A DNA stretch of 64,000 nucleotides from Streptomyces sp. HD (GCF_028369295.1 NZ_JAQMYP010000015.1:62001-126000); one strand, 5' to 3'. Counted from the first letter of the stretch, positions 15,201 through 21,996 are shown. Made by a program: numbers and translations. The notes: generated by a model from the sequence alone, not told the origin.

Positions 15201-17850
15201 GCCGGTGGGCAGGTCGGTCGTCCTCGCCGACAATTCCGACACCCAGAGCACGTCCTTCACCGGCACCTGGACGACCGGGAACGTCACCGGCCAGCAGGGC
15301 TACGACCACCGCACCCACACGGCGGGCACCGGCACGGACGCGTACACGTGGACGCTGAACATCCCCAAGGACGGCACGTACACCGCGTATGTGAAGTACC
15401 CGCAGGTCACCGGCGCCACCACCACCGCCAAGTACACCCTCACCCACGGCACCACCACCGAGCCGGCCGTCACCAGGAACCAGACGACGGGCGCGGGCAC
15501 CTGGGTCAGCCTGGGCACCTTCCCCCTCAAGCGGGACGAGAGCACCAAGCTCAGGCTGGACCAGAGCGGCGGCGGCATCGCGGTCGCCGACGCGGTCAAG
15601 CTGGTGCGCGACAACGCGGGGGAGACCGACACCGAGAAGAAGACCTTCGCGTACGCCTATGACGTCAACGGCAATCTGACGTCGATCGACGACACCTCGT
15701 CGGGCGCGAAGGTCGATGCCTACACCGTCGCCTACACCGGCCTCAACCAGGTCCAGAAGGTGACGGAGGCGCTCGCAGGCCAGGAGAAGAAGGCCACCTC
15801 GTACACGTACGACGCCAACGGCCTGCCGGAGACGGTCACCCACCCCGACCAGTTCTCCAAGTACACCTACGATCTGCGCGACCTGGTCAAGACCGTCTCG
15901 GTCGGCAAGAACGCGACGGACACCGACCCGAAGCTGAGCTCGTACACCTACACCGACCGCGGTCTGAAGCTGAAGGAGACCAAGGACAACGGCAACACGG
16001 TCGACTACGCCTACTACCTCAACGCGGCGCTGAAGACGTCCACGGAGAAGAAGGCGAACGGCACGCTCGTCGCCTCGCACACCTACGCCTACGACCCGAA
16101 CGGCAACAAGGCGCAGGACGTGGCGAAGAAGATGAACGCCGACAACCACTCGGCATACCTCGAATCGACCACCGACTACACCTACGACCCCGTCAACCGG
16201 CTGAAGGAGTCCGCCAAGACCGGCAACGGCGCCGGCACGGAGACCTACGTCCACGACGCCAACGCCAACGTGATCCGGCAGACGGTCGACGGCGCCGAGA
16301 CGGCGTACGAGTACGACCGCAACAGGCTGCTGACGGCGACGACCGCGGGCGTGGGCGCGCAGTACACCTACGACCCGTTCGGCCGGCTGGAGACGGTCAC
16401 CTCGCAGGGCGAGGTCATCGAGCGCAGCGTGTACGACGGCTTCGACCATGTCGTCGAGTCGCAGAAGATGGACGACTCGGGGACCCTGAAGTCGACCAAG
16501 TACACCTTCGACCCGCTGGACCGGACCGCGTCCAAGACGACCGACGGCAAGACCACCGACTTCGCCTACCTCGGCCTGTCCGGCGAGGTGCTGAACGAGG
16601 AGGTCGCGGGCGTCCTGTCGAAGTCGTACCAGTACAGCCCGTGGGGCGAGCGGCTGTCGCAGGTCAAGCACAACACCGACGGCACGACCGAGGACGGCTA
16701 CTACGGCTACAACAGCCACACCGACGTCGAGACGCTGACGGACGAGGCCGGCGACACGAAGGCGACCTACGGCTACACGGCCTACGGCAAGGACGACGAG
16801 GCCGAGTTCACGGGCATCGACAAGCCGGACACCGCCGACCCGGCCAAGGAGACGTACAACGCCTACCGCTACAACGCCAAGCGCTGGGACGCCCAGTCGG
16901 GGACGTACGACATGGGCTTCCGCGACTACGACCCCGGGCTCAACCGGTTCGTGACCCGGGACATGTACAACGGCGCCCTCGCCGACATGGGCCTCGGCTC
17001 CGATCCCTTCACCGGGAACCGGTACGCGTTCGGCGGCGGCAACCCGACCACCTTCATCGAGTACACCGGGCACAAGCCGGCCGAGTGCAACGAATCCGGC
17101 TACTCCTGCTCGATGAACGACGCGGGCGGCTGGGACGTCAACTACACCGCCCCGCCGTCCAGCGACGGCTACACCGAGGGGACCGCGTCGGAGCCCTTCT
17201 TCGACTTCGGCAACGACTTCCCCTACGACCCGAACGCCGAGGCGACCTGGGACGACTACAAGAACTGGAACCTGTGGGGGATCAAGAAGAACGGCGGCAT
17301 GCTGCTCTCGGCGCTGGGCATCTACTCCGACGGTGCCCTGGACGACGCCGTACCGCTCTACTCCCACTACCGCACCGGCCTGGGCACGGACCAGGAGGTC
17401 AACTACCGGGAGGGCTACTACGAGGACTCCGGGATCAGAACGTCGGTGGACGACGAGATCGCCCGTGCGCAGCAGGCGGCGGAGAAGCTGAGCGTGCTGC
17501 TCGGCACCGACACCTTCGACATGACGGGCGGTCTGCATGGCGTCAAGCAGTATCCGACGACCGAGAACTGGCAGAAGGCGATCGGCGACCACAAGGTCTG
17601 GGGCAGCGCCAACGTGACGCGTGACGGCGATCAGATGACCATGACGATCACCGTGCACGCCCTGGACCAGTACGACTTCAACGCGGGCGCCTCGGACATC
17701 GCCTCCGGCACCCCCGACGACGTCAACGGACGGTTCGCCACGCTCGGCTGGGCCGCGCCGTTCCTGGTGCGGGGCACGTTCACCCGCAACGTGACCTGGA
17801 CCGTGGGCCAGGCCGGAACGACTACGGTAGGCAGCGATGTGCACCGATAG
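9223..17850 (+). CDS. Giant secreted RHS/YD-repeat protein, putative polymorphic toxin
   Basis: This 2,875-residue WapA/RHS-type protein starts at GTG 9223. It has a signal peptide (1-28). A DNRLRE-type domain (about 318-416, resuming about 567-640) is interrupted by a golvesin-like beta domain (about 466-565). A fibronectin-like segment (about 645-745) and a second DNRLRE domain (about 752-943) follow. Next come an NBR1/CARDB-like module (about 950-1075) and YD repeats (about 1245-2600) with a second golvesin-like insert (about 2010-2130). The RHS core ends at FRDYDPGLNRFVTRDMYNG and NRYAFGGGNPTTFIEYTGHKP. The last about 265 residues are not repeat-like and contain HYRTGLGTDQEVNY, IGDHKVWGSANV and LDQYDFNAGASDIASG. 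I do not recognise that domain. In this family the C-terminus is the variable effector, so a toxin is inferred. It overlaps the following lipoprotein gene by 14 bases. Confidence 0.9.
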   Translation: MSPRLGKALACLVAAAVTSSLLPQVAYAASGSDGDGGSLVDSVKDWFADDDGRESEQPSSHDEAGVAERQKLPKGKVAPKAKRLAELTGRRTANTRFFQMSDGRVQAEVSAVPTAYRAGKAWRDIRTRIEKSGQGGFEYANTSNALRSWFDGDADRLMRVGSADGHTVTLGLEGAKGLLDPVAKGDTVTYRDAVAGADLSYEVGAGRVKENITLAERPDGPLKFVFTLDTDGLTPKAGKDGSIAFHGEGTNPVLVIPAPFMTDARKDAESPYGTAYSTAVRQRLTRDGKGWKLTVVPDAKWLASPRRQYPVTIDPTIQIAPTPATAQDVMISSDGPASNYDTNWRLSVGNTGTGSSRALLRFPLGGVPAGTKLDSADLRLYYDQTHTTDDSEVDLEAHRATAAWSEEQATWNNASQITGELSGTSVLVDDGDAGTTAAKGSWPASGNTAYTQYAVNQDYLYNKDTVAGDTYTWQPNLPEDGDYQVQAHYVPASDRATAAPYTVTYDGGSKAYTVDQQAGSAGVWKTLGTHRFKAGTAGRIVLGDGPASATTSVIADAVRFTKGGVVTKRPSELNVWHSFPVTKTVQSWIDGVNTNHGFVVKAADESANAPKGGPRYEGSEYAYEGETANYPRLVLTYGRPGVELEAPTTIHDTGAELKWSAYTDPSTATGDDIVEYQVHRSVYQTFTPSAATLVAPVSKSQTSYTDTSATPTAADSADEFGRAYYYMVAVRTADGQVSGAPTQLVRLPKAGRTTKIVEAAQDTTLSQTESTTPHDTLTDGIAQKWLGVGNNSPTYGTTRALLKFPALDIPTSARVLDATMRLWGTQTTTENTGAVYEMRPLTRDFDEASATWVKADATTGWTTAGGDFGATVADTVPALSNDPSRHDWSAASLVQSWVRTPGSRQAVLLKTADESVKQERTVFLSSEAPEKKLRPRMVVTYLDSTTDSTYYAPKTPARMTPNSAYTVEFTLTNTTDATWTAADKVLSYTWALPDGTDRTTGGNQVQTALPEDVAPGETVTLQAQVRTPINSDNGNKRTDHVLTWDLFDKTAGTWLSAGTGGIPGLKQNVAVEDPTSNSLGLEKFYSYTGKNTGAGSTVMNNLAAGNTVWSYNAFTNPGRGLTTFARFTYNSLDTSDTVLGGGWSAQLAGPIRLGAPLDFHPNPSANATEIRLPDGDGTTHTFAKQADGTWKAPAGVHYQVTMKPGLDCTPDKDPVPDAWTLLRPDGTRFLFGCDGYLTSVVDKNGNTQTYTYEERKSNNKPTKFLSYITDPAGRRSLAVEYYSKAEASSPKITDHVKSITDISTRKLAFEYSDQGLLTRITDGAGSSQPKVFGFTYDATQGNKNVKLVTATDPRGHDTKLAYYAPQTGDDPKYHWWTKKITDRVGGDTLFAYAANTANTKFTDTTVTDAETRATRYVADDYGRPVQTTNAKSQTTRMSWDADNNVTYLEEDNGAKTAYCYSQKTGYPLWQRDAENNRNGVPDQTATCVSDTSKWPANAAKYEYQTRADGYTADLFRKTSPEGRAWQFGYDTYGNLKTVTDPKGVATATAGDYTTKYDYDAYGRLTRATDAGGNPTSYAEFHATGYPKRITDAKSFPTLFDYDDRGQVTKVTDADLKVTTQAYDTYGRPKEGTEPKDQAAGDLITTPAPEYDANDNITKATSPNGAVSTAVYDDADQITSATAPKDTTTSDERRTTYTYDKVGNLKATTEPKGTLTASDTTDYVTTNHYNEIHQLTSVVNAAGDKVSYEYDNVGNVVTVVDPKKNATADTTDFSSRTAYDLNHRATVVTDAAGKTTKRGYDKDSLVTSTTDAENNVTTVVYDERGKQSEVKVPYEGGTIRTTKYEYDQVGNVTKVITPRGTQTATADDFTLRTAYDELNRPVRQYQPYDPADSRYNDPNVYTETVYDKIGRVAKTSLPPSEGESVRNDTTFEYFDNGWVRSSTDPWDIATTYDYDELGLQTARTLTSAGGSSNRTMSWSYYPDGKLKSKSDDGVPVGRSVVLADNSDTQSTSFTGTWTTGNVTGQQGYDHRTHTAGTGTDAYTWTLNIPKDGTYTAYVKYPQVTGATTTAKYTLTHGTTTEPAVTRNQTTGAGTWVSLGTFPLKRDESTKLRLDQSGGGIAVADAVKLVRDNAGETDTEKKTFAYAYDVNGNLTSIDDTSSGAKVDAYTVAYTGLNQVQKVTEALAGQEKKATSYTYDANGLPETVTHPDQFSKYTYDLRDLVKTVSVGKNATDTDPKLSSYTYTDRGLKLKETKDNGNTVDYAYYLNAALKTSTEKKANGTLVASHTYAYDPNGNKAQDVAKKMNADNHSAYLESTTDYTYDPVNRLKESAKTGNGAGTETYVHDANANVIRQTVDGAETAYEYDRNRLLTATTAGVGAQYTYDPFGRLETVTSQGEVIERSVYDGFDHVVESQKMDDSGTLKSTKYTFDPLDRTASKTTDGKTTDFAYLGLSGEVLNEEVAGVLSKSYQYSPWGERLSQVKHNTDGTTEDGYYGYNSHTDVETLTDEAGDTKATYGYTAYGKDDEAEFTGIDKPDTADPAKETYNAYRYNAKRWDAQSGTYDMGFRDYDPGLNRFVTRDMYNGALADMGLGSDPFTGNRYAFGGGNPTTFIEYTGHKPAECNESGYSCSMNDAGGWDVNYTAPPSSDGYTEGTASEPFFDFGNDFPYDPNAEATWDDYKNWNLWGIKKNGGMLLSALGIYSDGALDDAVPLYSHYRTGLGTDQEVNYREGYYEDSGIRTSVDDEIARAQQAAEKLSVLLGTDTFDMTGGLHGVKQYPTTENWQKAIGDHKVWGSANVTRDGDQMTMTITVHALDQYDFNAGASDIASGTPDDVNGRFATLGWAAPFLVRGTFTRNVTWTVGQAGTTTVGSDVHR

Positions 17851-18409
17851 ACGACGACACCGGGCCGGCGGGCGAGGGGCCCGCAACATCTGCCTGGCCG
17901 CGGCGACCGTGGCCATGGCCGCGCTCGCCCTGACCGGCTGCGCCGAGCAGCGGACGCAGGCGGTGGACACCGGCCGGCCCCAGGGCTCCCGGGCGACCGC
18001 GACGGCCGGATCTCCGGCCGCCGACGGTCTCCGGAAGGACGAGGAGCCGGTGCGGGCGCGCTTTCCGGAGTTCGGGGACTTCGCCGCCGTGGTCTGGAAG
18101 GGCGAAGCCCTCGGCCAGAACGACCGGTCGTCGGTGCCCGGTCCCACGGACGTCCGAATGTCCGGAGTCGTCCGGCTCACCGAAGCCGACGCGACCCGGC
18201 TGCAGGACACGTACACCTGGCAGGGCACTTCCGCCCAGCCGGACCTCCCGACCGACCTGCGCGCCCAGCTGCCGTCCGGCGCCCGGTGGCAGACGAGCAC
18301 GGACTTCACCCGCGCCGTCACCGGGGACCGCTACACGGCGACGTTCCATGCCGACCTCGATCGGAAGGTGCTGGTCTTCGACGCGGTGAACCCGGAGAAG
18401 AAGGGATAG
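17837..18409 (+). CDS. Lipoprotein, candidate immunity partner of the RHS protein
   Basis: This 190-residue protein has a basic N-terminus (RRRHRAGGRGARN), a hydrophobic stretch and the lipobox ALTGC, giving a lipid-modified Cys35. The mature domain contains RFPEFGDFAAVVWKGEALG, PGPTDVRMSGVVRLTEADATRL and YTATFHADLDRKVLVFDAVNPE. It starts inside the end of the RHS gene (14-bp overlap), so the two are co-translated. Position and coupling fit an immunity protein anchored on the outer face of the membrane, which would suit a toxin acting on the cell envelope. That is inference, and an accessory role in display is the alternative. The stop codon lies in the first unit of a 19-bp tandem repeat. 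Confidence 0.75.
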   Translation: MCTDRRRHRAGGRGARNICLAAATVAMAALALTGCAEQRTQAVDTGRPQGSRATATAGSPAADGLRKDEEPVRARFPEFGDFAAVVWKGEALGQNDRSSVPGPTDVRMSGVVRLTEADATRLQDTYTWQGTSAQPDLPTDLRAQLPSGARWQTSTDFTRAVTGDRYTATFHADLDRKVLVFDAVNPEKKG

Positions 18410-18466
18410 CCCGGAGAAGAAGGAATAGCCCGGAAGAGAAGGGATAGCCCGGAAGAGAAAGGGCAA
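18391..18466. repeat. 19-bp tandem repeat spanning the lipoprotein stop codon
   Basis: Four units beginning CCCGGAGAAGAAGG or CCCGGAAGAGAA start at 18391, 18410, 18429 and 18448. The first three end in ATAG. The first unit supplies the last residues (PEKKG) and stop of the lipoprotein. Confidence 0.9.
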
Positions 18467-18483
18467 CGCCTTCCCCGAACCCG

Positions 18484-18524
18484 ACGGCCCGCCGTCCGGA
18501 CCCTGCGTCCGGGCGGCGGGCCGT
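18484..18524 (+). terminator. Terminator of the RHS-lipoprotein operon
   Basis: The arms ACGGCCCGCCGTCCGGAC and GTCCGGGCGGCGGGCCGT pair over 18 positions with one wobble around CCTGC. The hairpin is followed by a short CGCTTG tract. Confidence 0.8.
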
Positions 18525-18546
18525 CCGCTTGCGGGCGCGCCCTCCG

Positions 18547-18642
18547 CGGCGGCTGGTGCCGCAGCTCGTGGCGCGGGGTCACCATGTGCCGCCCACGACG
18601 GTCGGCGAAGCGGTGGCGGCCGCCCGGCCGGACGCGATCGTT
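18547..18642 (+). pseudogene. Relic of an NAD-dependent epimerase/dehydratase gene
   Basis: One frame reads RRLVPQLVARGHHV followed directly by TVGEAVAAARPDAIV. In intact short-chain epimerases, the first matches the helix after the Rossmann glycine motif and the second matches a segment about 30-40 residues later. The glycine motif, the intervening stretch and everything downstream are missing. The stretch has no ribosome-binding site of its own. This looks like a heavily deleted remnant between the RHS operon and the DUF899 gene. Chance resemblance is possible because the segment is short. Confidence 0.45.
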
Positions 18643-18770
18643 TCCGCCGGCCAGTCCGGTGGGACGGCCCGGCGCCTGTCTCTCTGCGTGTGCGAGTGCG
18701 TCCGCGTGGGTTGCGGCCGACCCTGGATGTACGGGTTCCTGAGCGGACGGAGCTGGAGGAGAGGGCCATC

Positions 18771-19439
18771 ATGGAGAAACCGCTCGTCGTTTCGGCGCAG
18801 GACTGGGAGGACGCACGTCGGGAGTTGCTCGTGGAGGAGAAGCAGCTGACGCGCGCCCGTGACGCACTGGCCGCCAAGCGCCGACGGATGCCGTGGCTCG
18901 CGGTGGAGAAGCAGTACGAGTTCGACGGGCCCGAGGGCAGGGTGGGTCTGGTCGACCTGTTCCAGGGGCGTCGGCAGCTGATCGTCTACCGCGCCTTCTT
19001 CGAGCCGGGCGTGTCCGGCTGGCCCGACCACGCCTGCGTGGGCTGCTCCATGGTGGCCGACCATGTCGGCCACCTCGCCCATCTGAACGCCCGCGACACC
19101 ACGCTGATCTTCGCCTCGCGGGCACCGCAGCCGGACATCGAGCGTGTGAAAGCCCGGATGGGCTGGACGATTCCCTGGTACACGATCACCGACGACTTCG
19201 ACGCCGACTTCGGTGTGGACGAATGGCACGGCACGAACGCGTTCATCCGCGACGACGACAGCGTGTTCCGCACCTACTTCATCAACGCCCGCGGCGACGA
19301 GGCGATGGGGAGCACGTGGAGCTACCTCGACATGACCGCGCTCGGTCGGCAGGAGACATGGGAGGAATCACCCGAGGGCTATCCCCAGACCCCGCCCTAC
19401 GAATGGTGGAACTGGCACGACCAATACGGCACTCGGTGA
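18771..19439 (+). CDS. DUF899 family thioredoxin-like protein
   Basis: This 222-residue protein is typical of the DUF899 family. The N-terminal helical segment EDARRELLVEEKQLTRARDALAAKRRRMPW precedes a thioredoxin-like fold with YEFDGPEGRVGLVDLFQGRRQLIVYRAFFEPG, the cysteine motif HACVGCSMVADHVGHLAHLNARDTTLIFASRAP, and the C-terminal PYEWWNWHDQYG. The CxxC-like VGCS context (C-V-G-C) suggests a redox role, but no activity is established. ATG 18771 follows GGAGGAGAGGG. The same family often sits next to ArsR/SRPBCC pairs in actinobacteria, as here. Confidence 0.85.
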   Translation: MEKPLVVSAQDWEDARRELLVEEKQLTRARDALAAKRRRMPWLAVEKQYEFDGPEGRVGLVDLFQGRRQLIVYRAFFEPGVSGWPDHACVGCSMVADHVGHLAHLNARDTTLIFASRAPQPDIERVKARMGWTIPWYTITDDFDADFGVDEWHGTNAFIRDDDSVFRTYFINARGDEAMGSTWSYLDMTALGRQETWEESPEGYPQTPPYEWWNWHDQYGTR

Positions 19440-19449
19440 CGGGGTTGCC

Positions 19450-19484
19450 GCCGTCTGCCGTCTGCCGTCTGCCGTCTGCCGTCC
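19450..19484. repeat. Heptamer repeat GCCGTCT, five copies
   Basis: Four exact GCCGTCT units and a fifth GCCGTCC lie between the convergent DUF899 and SRPBCC genes. There are no spacers, so it is a simple slippage tract. Confidence 0.9.
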
Positions 19485-19499
19485 GCCGGCTGTCGGGTG

Positions 19500-19931
19500 T
19501 TACGGGGCGGCGGGGCCGGCGAGCACGGCGGCGAGGCGGTCGAGTACGCCGGGCCAGCCGTTCCCCATGCCGTCGAAGGCGGCCTTGCCGAGCGGTGAGT
19601 CGAGGTCGAAGCCCTCGTGGGTGAGGAACAGCCGGGTGCCGTGGCCCTCGGGTTCCAGGCGCCAGGTGACCGTGGTGTCCAGACTCCCCTCGGCGAAGCT
19701 GTAGCGCAGCAGCCGCTCGGGTTCGACGGCGAGGACCTCGCAGGGCTGCTCGCCCCAGGGCCCCATGTCCAGGCTGAAACGGTGGCCGACGACCGGACGT
19801 ACATCGCCCGCGGCCCACCAGCGGGCGTGCAGCTCGGGGTCCGTCAGTGCCTTCCAGACGGTGGCGGGGGAGTGGGGCAGGAACTGGTCGCAGTGGATGG
19901 CGGGGGCGCCGTCGGCGGGTGCGGAGGTCAT
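19500..19931 (-). CDS. SRPBCC (AHSA1-like) domain protein
   Basis: This 143-residue protein has the START/Bet v1-like fold of the AHSA1 family. It shows FLPHSPATVWKALTDPELHARWWAAGDVRPVVGHRF, then GPWGEQPCEVLAVEPERLLRYSF and TVTWRLEPEGHGTRLFLTHEGFD, ending GWPGVLDRLAAVLAG. Such proteins bind small hydrophobic ligands; the ligand here is unknown. The start ATG 19931 overlaps the stop of the ArsR regulator upstream (ATGA), so the pair is one operon. Confidence 0.87.
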   Translation of the reverse strand: MTSAPADGAPAIHCDQFLPHSPATVWKALTDPELHARWWAAGDVRPVVGHRFSLDMGPWGEQPCEVLAVEPERLLRYSFAEGSLDTTVTWRLEPEGHGTRLFLTHEGFDLDSPLGKAAFDGMGNGWPGVLDRLAAVLAGPAAP

Positions 19932-20266
19932 GGTCGGGCGTCCTTGCTGTTCTGGTCGGTGTCCTGCTCGTCGAGCAGGTCGCGCAGTGAGCGCATACGT
20001 GCGTGCCAGTAGTGCTCGAAGGGGTGCAGCCACTCGCCGACTTCCGCCAGCGGCGCGGGTTCCAGGTGGTAGAAGCGCTGTCGGCCGCGTGGCTCCTCCC
20101 GCACGAGCCGGGCCTGGCGCAGCACCTGGAGATGTTCGGAGATCGCCGGCCGGCTCAGCTCGAAGCGGCCGGCGAGGTCATTGACGGCACGCGGCCCGTC
20201 CCGCAGGGCATCGAGAAGTTGACGCCGCACAGGGTTGGCGAGTGCGCTGAAGACGTCCGGGGGCAT
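19928..20266 (-). CDS. ArsR family winged-helix regulator
   Basis: This 112-residue regulator begins MPPDVFSALANPVRRQLLDALRDGPRAV and has the recognition region ELSRPAISEHLQVLRQARLVREEPRGRQRFYHLEP. No metal-binding ELCV cysteines are present, so it belongs to the non-metal ArsR group usually paired with SRPBCC proteins. It has no ribosome-binding site. A consensus promoter places the transcription start at or next to the ATG, so the mRNA is probably leaderless. Inverted repeats sharing the half-site GTCGG flank the -35 element and may mediate autorepression. Confidence 0.88.
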   Translation of the reverse strand: MPPDVFSALANPVRRQLLDALRDGPRAVNDLAGRFELSRPAISEHLQVLRQARLVREEPRGRQRFYHLEPAPLAEVGEWLHPFEHYWHARMRSLRDLLDEQDTDQNSKDARP

Positions 20267-20273
20267 GGCCGAA

Positions 20274-20303
20274 ACAATAGGTCGGAGATTCCCGACGCGT
20301 CAA
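20274..20303 (-). promoter_or_regulatory. ArsR/SRPBCC promoter, leaderless type
   Basis: On the minus strand, TTGACG (20303-20298) and TATTGT (20279-20274) are 18 bases apart. The -10 ends 7 bases before the ArsR ATG, and there is no ribosome-binding site. Confidence 0.7.
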
Positions 20304-20322
20304 GGTATTCCGACACGTCGGA
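20281..20322. promoter_or_regulatory. Paired operator candidates of the ArsR regulator
   Basis: TCCGACACGTCGGA (20309-20322) is a perfect dyad just upstream of the -35. GTCGG-N6-CCGAC (20281-20296) fills the space between -35 and -10. Both use the same GTCGG half-site. Confidence 0.5.
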
Positions 20323-20438
20323 TCGGCGGGCGATTCCCCCCGAAACCCGGCAGCGCGCTGCTGTCGAAGCAGGTGAAGACGCCGCCCTGCCGGACCCGCG
20401 TTCACGCAAGTCGGGCAGGGCGCGGCGGTGTCCGCGAT

Positions 20439-21968
20439 TCAGATGTCGCGGAAGATCTCGATCTGCGCCCCGATCGAGTTCAGACGCTCGGCCAGGTCCT
20501 CGTATCCACGGTTGATGACGTACACGTTCCGCAGCACGGACGTGCCCTCCGCCGCCATCATCGCCAGCAGCACGACCACGGCGGGCCGCAGGGCGGGCGG
20601 GCACATCATCTCGGCGGCGCGCCAGCGGGTGGGGCCCTCGACCAGGACGCGGTGCGGGTCCAGCAACTGGAGGCGGCCGCCGAGGCGGTTGAGGTCGGTG
20701 AGGTAGATCGCGCGGTTGTCGTAGACCCAGTCGTGGATCAGGGTCTTGCCCGACGCGACGGCCGCGATGGCCGCGAAGAACGGGACGTTGTCGATGTTCA
20801 GGCCCGGGAACGGCATCGGGTGGATCTTGTCGATCGGCGCCTCCAGCTTGGAGGGCCGGACGGTCAGGTCCACCAGTCGCGTACGGCCGTTGTCCGCGAA
20901 GTACTCGGGCGTACGGTCGTGGTCGAGCCCCATCTCCTCCAGGACCGCCAGCTCGATCTCCAGGAACTCGATCGGCACCCGGCACACCGTCAGCTCCGAC
21001 TCGGTGACGACGGCGGCGGCCAGCAGGCTCATCGCCTCCACCGGGTCCTCGGACGGCGAGTAGTCGACATCGACGTCGATGGTGGGCACACCGTGCACGG
21101 TGAGAGTGGTCGTGCCGATGCCCTCGACCCGGACGCCGAGCGCCTCAAGGAAGAAACACAGGTCCTGGACCATGTAGTTGGAGGAGGCGTTGCGGATGAC
21201 GGTGACGCCGTCGTACCGCGCGGCGGCCAGCAGCGCGTTCTCGGTCACCGTGTCGCCGCGCTCGGTCAGCACGATCGGGCGGTCGACGCGGACGGACCGG
21301 TCGACCGTGGCGTGGTACTGGCCCTCGGTCGCCGCGACATCCAGCCCGAACCGGCGGAGCGCGATCATGTGCGGTTCGATGGTCCGCGTGCCGAGGTCGC
21401 AGCCGCCGGCGTACGGCAGCATGAAGTGGTCCATGCGGTGCAGCAGCGGACCGAGGAACATGATGATGGAGCGGGTGCGTACGGCGGCCTCGGCGTCGAT
21501 GGCCGCCATGTTCAGCTCGGACGGCGGCACGATCTCCAGGTCGACACCGTCGTTGATCCAACGGGTGCGCACACCGATGGAGTTGAGCACCTCCAGGAGG
21601 CGGTAGACCTCCTCGATGCGGGCGACGCGGCGCAGCACGGTGCGGCCCTTGTTGAGCAGCGAGGCGCACAGCAGGGCCACGCAGGCGTTCTTGCTGGTCT
21701 TGACATCGATGGAACCGGACAGTCGACGTCCGCCGACGACCCTGAGATGCATCGGCCCGGCGTACCCCAGCGACACGATCTCGCTGTCCAGGGCTTCACC
21801 GATTCGGGCGATCATCTCAAGGCTGATGTTCTGGTTGCCGCGCTCGATGCGATTGACGGCGCTCTGAGAGGTGCCGAGCGCCTCGGCCAGCTGCGTCTGT
21901 GTCCAGCCTCGGTGTTGCCGGGCGTCACGGATGAGCCTGCCGATGCGTACGAGGTAGTCGTCTGCCAT
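20439..21968 (-). CDS. murA: UDP-N-acetylglucosamine 1-carboxyvinyltransferase paralogue with N-terminal helix-turn-helix
   Basis: This 509-residue protein fuses an XRE-type DNA-binding domain (residues 1-65; LIRDARQHRGWTQTQLAEALGTSQSAVNRIERG) to a full EPSP-synthase-like MurA domain (about 72-509). MurA adds enolpyruvate from PEP to UDP-GlcNAc, the first committed step of peptidoglycan synthesis. The catalytic loop cysteine is kept (Cys190 in YAGGCDLGTRTIEPH), as are Lys93-Asn94 of TSKNACVALLCASLL. Ordinary MurA is about 420 residues, so the extra domain accounts for the length. It matches the murA2-type gene next to aconitase in S. coelicolor. There is no ribosome-binding site; a -10-like TAACCT lies 7 bases upstream. 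A palindrome in the promoter suggests autoregulation by the fused domain. Confidence 0.9.
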   Translation of the reverse strand: MADDYLVRIGRLIRDARQHRGWTQTQLAEALGTSQSAVNRIERGNQNISLEMIARIGEALDSEIVSLGYAGPMHLRVVGGRRLSGSIDVKTSKNACVALLCASLLNKGRTVLRRVARIEEVYRLLEVLNSIGVRTRWINDGVDLEIVPPSELNMAAIDAEAAVRTRSIIMFLGPLLHRMDHFMLPYAGGCDLGTRTIEPHMIALRRFGLDVAATEGQYHATVDRSVRVDRPIVLTERGDTVTENALLAAARYDGVTVIRNASSNYMVQDLCFFLEALGVRVEGIGTTTLTVHGVPTIDVDVDYSPSEDPVEAMSLLAAAVVTESELTVCRVPIEFLEIELAVLEEMGLDHDRTPEYFADNGRTRLVDLTVRPSKLEAPIDKIHPMPFPGLNIDNVPFFAAIAAVASGKTLIHDWVYDNRAIYLTDLNRLGGRLQLLDPHRVLVEGPTRWRAAEMMCPPALRPAVVVLLAMMAAEGTSVLRNVYVINRGYEDLAERLNSIGAQIEIFRDI

Positions 21969-21980
21969 GGAGTCGAGGTT

Positions 21981-21996
21981 ATCTCAGATATGAGAT
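21981..21996. promoter_or_regulatory. Palindromic operator candidate in the murA2-type promoter
   Basis: ATCTCAGATATGAGAT is a 16-bp inverted repeat with a GATA centre. It fills the space just upstream of the -10-like TAACCT (minus strand, 21981-21976). The protein's own XRE domain is the most economical candidate ligand. Confidence 0.6.

Noticed and set aside
14203..18321. A 1,372-codon open frame antisense to the end of the RHS gene and the lipoprotein
   Set aside because: Same signs of a GC-bias shadow; it spans two genes and an overlap and has no homology I recognise.
19450..19484. Short regular repeats considered as a CRISPR remnant
   Set aside because: The seven-base units are contiguous without spacers; this is simple sequence slippage, and no cas genes are present.
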